64,000 nucleotides of DNA, from positions 12,444,171 to 12,508,170 of the forward strand of contig JAKSZT010054568.1 in NCBI GenBank assembly GCA_026826555.1. The letters are read 5' to 3'. Below are positions 60,301 to 64,000 of the stretch, one piece after another. The stretch's first letter is position 1, and the number at the start of each line of letters is the position of its first letter. This DNA is from Tolypeutes matacus. Taxonomy: Eukaryota; Chordata; Mammalia; Cingulata; Chlamyphoridae. The notes beneath the pieces are model-generated. The model did no database searches. It saw only the letters and a list, made by a program, of their open reading frames with translations, and was not told the origin of the DNA. A program made the translations under genes and the position numbers.

Positions 60301-62414
60301 TGCAGAGGCTTTTGTCCCGGGTCAACACAGCACTAGGAGACAGGAGCCCTTTGCTACCATCAGAGGAAATGTCAACGTGTGCGTTTCCTGGCGCCCTGAG
60401 GTAAGGAGGAGTTGGCGGGCGCACCACTGGGCAGCTCACAGAAGCGGCCTATAAAAGGCGGTGGAGCTTCCTGGGACACGGACCCCTGTGTGAGCATACA
60501 AAGTGTGCACGTCGCCTCTGGTACAAAGGCAGGAAAACAGAAGCTGCTGTAATGATTCTGCTCGGAAATCCACTTGAAGCTGCCCTGTGATTGGTAAGGG
60601 GCTGATTCAGGCTTCTTATAACCGAACCAGTAGATCAAGCACAGTTTTAGGCCAGAGAGCAAATCTGCAAATCGCTCTGGAAGTCTGCCCAAAGTAGACT
60701 ACGTCTTGGAGAACCTCAAGTGAGAGCGGAAGCACAAAGGCCAGCTCTGCCTTAAACAAAGAAATAAAAGCAAGATGCTCCTGCAGAATCCCTTGGCTTA
60801 AAAGCATCTCCAGCCTTTGAAAAACATGAAAATGCTACGCCGAAGTTGAGCAAAAGGAGAAAAGGCCTCACTGTTGGGGGTCGTGCATATTTCCTACCAC
60901 AGCAGCAGCTCTGAGGAATTCATTCCTATTGTGCAACGCGAGAATTGTCCGCCCTTGAAAAGCCTGCAGAATTTTGGTTAACCAGGCACATTTCTTTGGG
61001 TCTCACTAACATGGAGAAGATGCAAAATATCAAAAGCTCAGTACAGGCAAAGGGCAGTAGATTTAAAGCATGGTCTGAACTGGACAATCACTAAACCGAC
61101 CGAAGGCCTCCACTAAGCCCAGTTTTCAGGGTGAAATACGCTGTAGGAAATAAAGTCCACAAAGCAGTCTGTGGTTAAGGCCGTAAAAGTGCAAAGCACG
61201 ACTCTTGTGGCAACTGTGCGGAGTGTGCTTCAGGGGCTGCATGGATCAGCCCCCTGCCCCCCAAAAACAATGAGCAAATCTGAGATTGAGATAACATATT
61301 CTGGATCCGTGTCCAACTCCTGATTAGCTGTAAACTCTACTGTATTCTTTTCCACTGCCTCCCCCATCCCCTGTCTGAGCCCTGCGCTGCACAGGCAGGC
61401 AGGCAGGCCAGTCCCGGTTCAGGGTCAAAGACAAAAAGGAAAGTGAGGCGCCCATCGCCCTGTCTGCGCTGCCAGTGCCACACACAGGCCTCCAAATGCG
61501 GCCTCTACACTTCGCAGGTAAAGGTGTGTGTTAGGGAAGGGGGTGGGGGTGGGAGGTACAGACAGACCAGGAGCATTCACTACTTCCTACACCCAAAGGT
61601 GCGCCAGCGGCCTGCACACCCACCTCCCGCGCTCCCTGCAGGTTCCAGGCTGGAGAAGGCCCTGGGTCAACTCCCTCCCCACGCTGGGCGCCTGGGCCCG
61701 GTGCCAGCAGGAACCTCAGGGCGTCTCTTTTAAAGGGCACCTTCGGAACAAAGGTTTGGCACCTGCATCCTGCTAGGAACAATGGCTGCAAAGGAACCAA
61801 GTCAGCAGAGCCCTCAAACAGCGGGGATTCCCTCCTCCACGTAGGCAGCGGAGGCGGCTGCGCGCCAGGAGAGATGCCGGGGGCACCGGGCCCGACTGCC
61901 AGCCTGGGGGAGCGCGTGGCCGGCCCCGGCGCGGTCCCACCGTCCTCCACGCCCCGGGCGCCCCTAGAACGCCCCGCGCCACCGGTCCCATTGTGAGAAC
62001 CGGTCTGAGAACTTCGCCAGGAGTCCAAGGGGAACAGATCAATCAATCAGTTTAAGGAGGACACGGATAATTACCCAGCGACTCTCCTCCCCCGGACCCA
62101 GGGCCGGAAAAGCCCACACGCCAGACAAAAACCCCAGTCCTTACCTTGCACACCAGCTCCTCTCCACTGTGCAAATGCACGGCGCGGAAAACGTGGTCTC
62201 CCTCCAGAGGTTCCAACAATAAGTATTTCCCGATGCAAGAAACGCAATGCGACAAGTTGGGAGTCTCGGGCGGGCTGGGGGACCCGAGGTTCGGGCTGAA
62301 GCTGGGGCTGGGCTCGGCGGGCCTCACGGACGACAGCTCCTCGAAATCCTGGGTTTTGTTCCGCGATCTCCCATAGCGCGCGATCGTGATGGGGGTAGAC
62401 CTGTGCACGTTCAT
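44905..62414 (-). CDS. TRIB2: Tribbles pseudokinase 2, three coding exons (complement join 44905-45373, 57743-58035, 62145-62414)
   Basis: The joined exons encode 343 residues plus TGA, the length of human TRIB2, and match that protein almost throughout as I remember it. TRIB2 is a cytoplasmic/nuclear pseudokinase scaffold. It brings substrates such as C/EBP-alpha to the COP1 ubiquitin ligase and modulates MEK and AKT signalling (family knowledge). Visible in the sequence: an N-terminal basic/Ser-Pro region (residues 1-60); a kinase-like N-lobe without a proper glycine-rich loop; the VAIK-type lysine K90; LRD instead of HRD (173-175) with K177; SLE (195-197) instead of DFG; SPE (220-222); DVWSLG (236-241); the subdomain XI arginine R296; HPWF (305-308); and the COP1 motif DQLVP (326-330). 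Intron phases are 0 and 2. There is no frameshift or internal stop. The start is the ATG opening [10 protein letters not shown]; no other in-frame ATG lies upstream. Assignment is very secure. Confidence 0.98.
46340..46425. repeat. CCCCAGGCCC-type low-complexity repeat
   Basis: Repeated CCCCAGGCCCCGCCC with variants; short tandem GC-rich patch in TRIB2 intron 2. Confidence 0.6.
48295..48370 (+). repeat. MIR fragment in intron 2
   Basis: GTCAGGAAGACCCGGGTTCAG and TCCTGACAGCGACACG follow the tRNA-related part of sense MIR. Confidence 0.45.
49862..49950 (-). mobile_element. DAS-type SINE derived from tRNA-Ala
   Basis: On the minus strand it starts GGGGAGTGGGTGTAGCTC, continues GGTGGTTGAGCGCCCGCC and ATGCACGAGGTCCCCCGG, and ends in an A-rich tail of CAAAACAAAAAC type. 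This is the tRNA-Ala structure with the A box kept. The B box region (GGTTCAATCCC) is deleted between CCCCC and GGTTCC. DAS SINEs are characteristic of Xenarthra. The deletion implies this copy cannot drive pol III transcription. Confidence 0.85.
50130..50480 (-). repeat. two MIR fragments in intron 2
   Basis: 50130-50200 (AAGGAAACTGAGGCACGGAG) and 50390-50480 (ACTAGATGAGAAAACCGAGGC, CCTAGGTAGTTAAGGG) both read as antisense MIR core. Confidence 0.5.
51675..51850 (-). mobile_element. L2 LINE fragment
   Basis: AAAGCCTCCAGCGGTTCCAC, TCAGGCCAAGCCCAAGGCC and later CTGGGCCGCTTCCTCG match the antisense L2 segment with CCTCCAATGGCTTCCCACTG. Enriched in CpG relative to the consensus. Confidence 0.45.
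52014..52099. repeat. 43-bp tandem duplication of a MIR-type 3' end
   Basis: GGTACATAACAGGTGCTTCG... (52014-52056) is repeated at 52057-52099 with 39 of 43 bases equal; three of four changes are transitions. The unit contains the CAGGTGCTTCATAAATG segment of old SINE ends. Confidence 0.85.
52511..52847. repeat. GC-rich minisatellite with 18- and 22-bp units, interrupted by N
   Basis: Base unit CTGGCGGCCTCTCGACMC (18 bp), with a 22-bp form adding CTGC. Variants carry CCACTCAA or CCTCTTGA. About 16 units are visible, with ten N at 52710-52719, so the true copy number is unknown. It lies in TRIB2 intron 2. Confidence 0.95.
52710..52719. other. assembly gap (10 N) inside minisatellite
   Basis: Ten N flanked on both sides by the same repeat, so the gap size is nominal. 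Confidence 0.99.
52985..53020. repeat. perfect 18-bp tandem duplication
   Basis: CGACCGATGGACGCAGCA occurs twice in a row without mismatch. Confidence 0.95.
55110..55185 (-). repeat. MIR fragment in intron 2
   Basis: CCAGTGAGTGGGAGAGCC and AGGATTTGAATCCACAGCC follow antisense MIR. A similar short remnant is at 56300-56350 (GAGAACCCAGGTCTCCCGGC). Confidence 0.55.
57743..58035 (-). CDS. TRIB2: TRIB2 coding exon 2 (residues 91-188 in part)
   Basis: This exon has 293 bases. It is preceded by a C-rich tract and CAG acceptor (AG at 58037-58036), with a branch-like CTGAC at 58065-58061. It is followed by donor GTAAGG at 57742, which splits the AGG codon of R188 (phase 2). It encodes the alpha-C region and the degenerate catalytic loop: [11 protein letters not shown] at residues 171-181 keeps D175 and K177, but leucine replaces the histidine of HRD. 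The reading frame is open throughout. Confidence 0.97.
58130..58250 (+). repeat. MIR fragment in intron 1
   Basis: CCGTGTAAAATGGGCAAAC, AGGAGGATTACACGGG and TACTGTGTAAAATGTAACAGC follow sense MIR. A weak antisense remnant is at 58470-58540. Confidence 0.5.
58646..58667. repeat. poly(T) tract T22
   Basis: Twenty-two T; no recognisable retroelement body is attached on either side. Confidence 0.95.
59940..60020 (-). mobile_element. MER5A-like fragment in intron 1
   Basis: CCAGCATCTCCACCTGC, GAGAGCTTCTTGTAAATGC and TTTGGAGCCTCAGTTACAG follow reversed MER5A. Confidence 0.45.
62145..62414 (-). CDS. TRIB2: TRIB2 coding exon 1 (residues 1-90)
   Basis: This exon holds 270 coding bases, from the ATG at 62414-62412 to the AAG codon of K90 at 62147-62145. 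A donor GTAAGG follows directly at 62144, so the intron is phase 0. It encodes the Tribbles N-terminus ([10 protein letters not shown], then RYGRSRNK, a small basic cluster), a Ser/Pro-rich stretch ([11 protein letters not shown]) and the first strands of the pseudokinase N-lobe, ending in LVCK. The K90 position corresponds to the VAIK lysine of active kinases. The context before the ATG is CACTC with C at -3, which is weak. Confidence 0.97.
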
Positions 62415-62906
62415 GAGTGTGGGGAGCGCGCGCCACCGGCCCAAGGGCCCGCCGGGGGGATGCGCCGCTGGCGAGGGCGGCTGCAGGCGCCTCCGTGTCA
62501 CCCACTGGGAGAGGGGACGAGCGCGGAGGGCAGGGAGAGCGGGACGCGGAGGCGGCGCCGGCAGCCCCCGAGCGCGCGCCGCCGGGCACCCTGCCTGCTC
62601 CCCAGCCGACCGCGGGTGCTCGGCCGCCAGCAGCCCGGCTCCTTTTGTTACTCCGGCGCGGCGCGCGGGGCGCAGGAAAGCCGCGCTCAGGCGCCCTCTC
62701 GCCCTGGAGGGCTCAGCGTGGCTCCGGCGAGCGGCCGGGTGGCCAAGGCGCGCAGCCGCGGCGCCGGGTGTCCCGAAGCGGTCCCCGCGCGGGCTTCCGA
62801 GTCGCAGCACTGGGCGCCTCCAGTTTGTGCGGGCTTGGGGCGTCCGCGGCGGCAGCTGAGTCTCCACGCGTGACGAGCCAGACAAAAAGGAACAGGGGAT
62901 CGGCAC
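62415..62906 (-). other. in-frame open leader upstream of TRIB2 ATG
   Basis: The TRIB2 frame stays open for at least 164 codons upstream of the ATG, back to a GTG at 62906. It contains no ATG, so translation would need non-AUG initiation. At this GC content such openness can arise by chance. It is recorded as part of the leader, not as protein. Confidence 0.35.
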
Positions 62907-63077
62907 GGGGCTCCCGGCTCGCGACGCACCAGACAGAAGCCGTGCGGCACCCCCTTTTTTGGTGGAAAGGGTGGGGGGCGTGGAAGAGGGGGGTGCCGGA
63001 GAAGGCCGTTACCGACGTTTCGACTGTAGATGGCGTCTGAGCCTTTTCCAGGGTGGCCAGCTCGCTCCAAAAATTAG

Positions 63078-63098
63078 GCAAACAAACAAACAAAAAAA
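63078..63098. repeat. (AAAC)n microsatellite in TRIB2 leader
   Basis: AAACAAACAAAC followed by a run of A on the plus strand, so a GTTT-type tract in the transcript. It is an AT-rich island in the GC-rich leader. Confidence 0.7.
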
Positions 63099-63553
63099 TC
63101 CCAAACCGGGGGAGCAATGCGCTCCGGGCGGTCAGCGCTGCCGGCAGAAGATGGCCCCAGTCGGGCACCGGGCTGCGCCGCCGGGCTCGCCCCCCGCCCG
63201 GCCCGGAGCGCCCTCAGCGACCCGGGCAGACCCGCGGCTGCGGCGGGCGCGGGGCCCGGGGCTTCTCCCGGCGCGCTCGAGGGGGTCCCCTGCGCCCGGC
63301 CAACGCGCCGCGTCCCTCTCCGCCTGGGCAAGCGGTCTGGCCTCGGAAGAGTGTGCCACCGCTCCTGGTGCCCCGACCCCGAACTCAGGTTTCCTGGGTG
63401 CTTGACAGAAAACGGAGGCTCTGCTTCTCCCCCAGGTGCTCGGTTCCTCCCCGAGCGAGGAGAGGAAGGTGCGTTTAAAGATGAACGGGGATGGTGGCCC
63501 ACGGTCCCAGGCCGGCCCCCGGCTCGGCGTGCGCGCAGCCCGGGGCGCGGCGG

Positions 63554-63570
63554 TATTAATAGAGACTTAC
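63554..63570 (-). promoter_or_regulatory. TATA-like element next to a donor-like GTAAGT
   Basis: Within pure GC-rich DNA, the minus strand reads CACGTAAGTCTC and then TATTAATA. GTAAGT (63570-63565) matches the 5' splice consensus. TATTAATA (63561-63554) could serve as a TATA-like box with a start near 63525. The two readings are mutually exclusive for a single transcript, and neither is proven. Confidence 0.25.
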
Positions 63571-63602
63571 GTGGCCGGGGACCTGGGAGCCAGCGGCTCA
63601 GG

Positions 63603-63626
63603 GGTGCGCGGGTGCGCGGGTGCGCG
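63603..63626. repeat. (GTGCGCGG)3 short tandem repeat in TRIB2 promoter
   Basis: Three 8-bp units of GTGCGCGG, followed by CGCGAC. The alternating purine-pyrimidine tract lies about 1.2 kb above the start codon. Confidence 0.7.
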
Positions 63627-63908
63627 CGACTTTGCGCGGGCGCGCCGAGCTCGCGCTCCCGCTCCCCATTCAATGTCACCGACACATTTCCACGGAGCCT
63701 CCCGCCCCCCCGCGGGGCCCCGGCCAGGCTCAGGCCCCAGCCGGCCCCGCCCCCCGGGCTCCCTAGTCCTGCGGGCTCCCCGCGGCCCCCCGCCCCGCCC
63801 CGCCCGCCTCCCCCGCGGCCCGGGGGCTCCCCGCAGCCCCGCCCCCTGGGTCCCCCCAGGCCGGGCCCGCCCCCCGGCCCCGCGGCCTGAGCCCGTCCCC
63901 GCCTTCCG

Positions 63909-64000
63909 NNNNNNNNNNNNNNNNNNNNNNNNNNNNNNNNNNNNNNNNNNNNNNNNNNNNNNNNNNNNNNNNNNNNNNNNNNNNNNNNNNNNNNNNNNNN
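63909..64000. other. assembly gap (N run)
   Basis: All bases are N up to the window end. It interrupts the CpG island, as is common where GC content blocks sequencing, so upstream promoter sequence is missing. Confidence 0.99.

Larger units (their letters stand above)
58036..62144 (-). other. TRIB2: TRIB2 intron 1 (4109 bp)
   Basis: A phase 0 intron between GTAAGG and CCCAG. It holds a MIR fragment, a T22 tract and a MER5A-like remnant. About 60.1-62.0 kb shows no repeat or second gene that I can recognise, so it is a plausible place for conserved regulatory sequence. Confidence 0.9.
62080..63908 (-). promoter_or_regulatory. TRIB2: TRIB2 CpG-island promoter and 5' leader
   Basis: A very GC- and CpG-rich block covers coding exon 1 and about 1.5 kb upstream, continuing into the terminal run of N. 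It contains many GC boxes of the CCCCGCCCC kind (63770-63900). An E2F-like TTTGCGCG lies at 63631-63638 and an isolated TATTAATA at 63554-63561. The transcript strand has no ATG between 62415 and 63666. The transcription start is not determined by sequence alone; I infer it lies near or above 63.5 kb. Confidence 0.8.

Noticed and set aside
62052..62906. Single 284-codon minus-strand protein including TRIB2 exon 1
   Set aside because: Its first codon is GTG, not ATG, and it reads through the clear GTAAGG donor at 62144 into the intron.

Overview
This is a stretch of mammalian nuclear DNA. It has introns with GT-AG borders, a GC-rich CpG-island promoter, and many interspersed repeats (MIR, L2, L1, MER5-type, ERVL/MaLR LTRs). 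No bacterial, plasmid or viral layout is visible. A SINE at about 49862-49950 whose head is clearly derived from tRNA-Ala, with a CAAAA-type A-rich tail, matches the DAS family typical of Xenarthra (armadillos, sloths, anteaters). An ERVL/MaLR-type solo LTR at 35739-36308 is compatible with that. I therefore infer a xenarthran genome; only one DAS copy is seen, so the species is not resolved.

The only gene I can support is TRIB2 (Tribbles pseudokinase 2), on the minus strand. Its coding exons are 62414-62145, 58035-57743 and 45373-44905, with introns of 4109 and 12369 bp. Joined, they give exactly 343 codons plus a stop, the length of the human protein. The 3'UTR runs from 44904 to about 43060, with a polyadenylation hexamer at 43081-43086. 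The 5' end lies in a CpG island (about 62080-63908) that runs into an assembly gap at 63909. The coding product is a scaffold rather than a normal kinase: the N-terminal sequence is followed by a degenerate kinase fold with SLE in place of DFG, an HPWF motif of the MEK-binding type, and a C-terminal DQLVP COP1-binding motif.

Bases 1 to about 43059 lie downstream of TRIB2 and look like a gene desert. They hold ancient SINE and LINE fragments, an AT-rich LINE/LTR cluster (12.1-17 kb), two hAT-like DNA elements sharing a terminus (19910-20376 and 24286-24455), and several tandem repeats. The most regular is a 12-unit, 29-30 bp minisatellite at 21571-21926, every unit of which carries the nuclear-receptor-like half-site TGACCT. 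There are also GC-rich blocks near 22.3-22.7 and 29.0-30.4 kb, and an ERVL-like LTR at 39209-39735 followed by a tRNA-Leu-type primer-binding site. No protein gene, RNA gene or CRISPR is supported there. TRIB2 intron 2 is GC-rich and contains a second minisatellite (18/22 bp units) with a 10-N gap.

The observation I would follow first is in the TRIB2 leader. The sense strand upstream of the start codon has no ATG for about 1.25 kb (62415-63666), while the opposite strand of the same stretch has six. This suggests a long real 5'UTR kept free of upstream starts.
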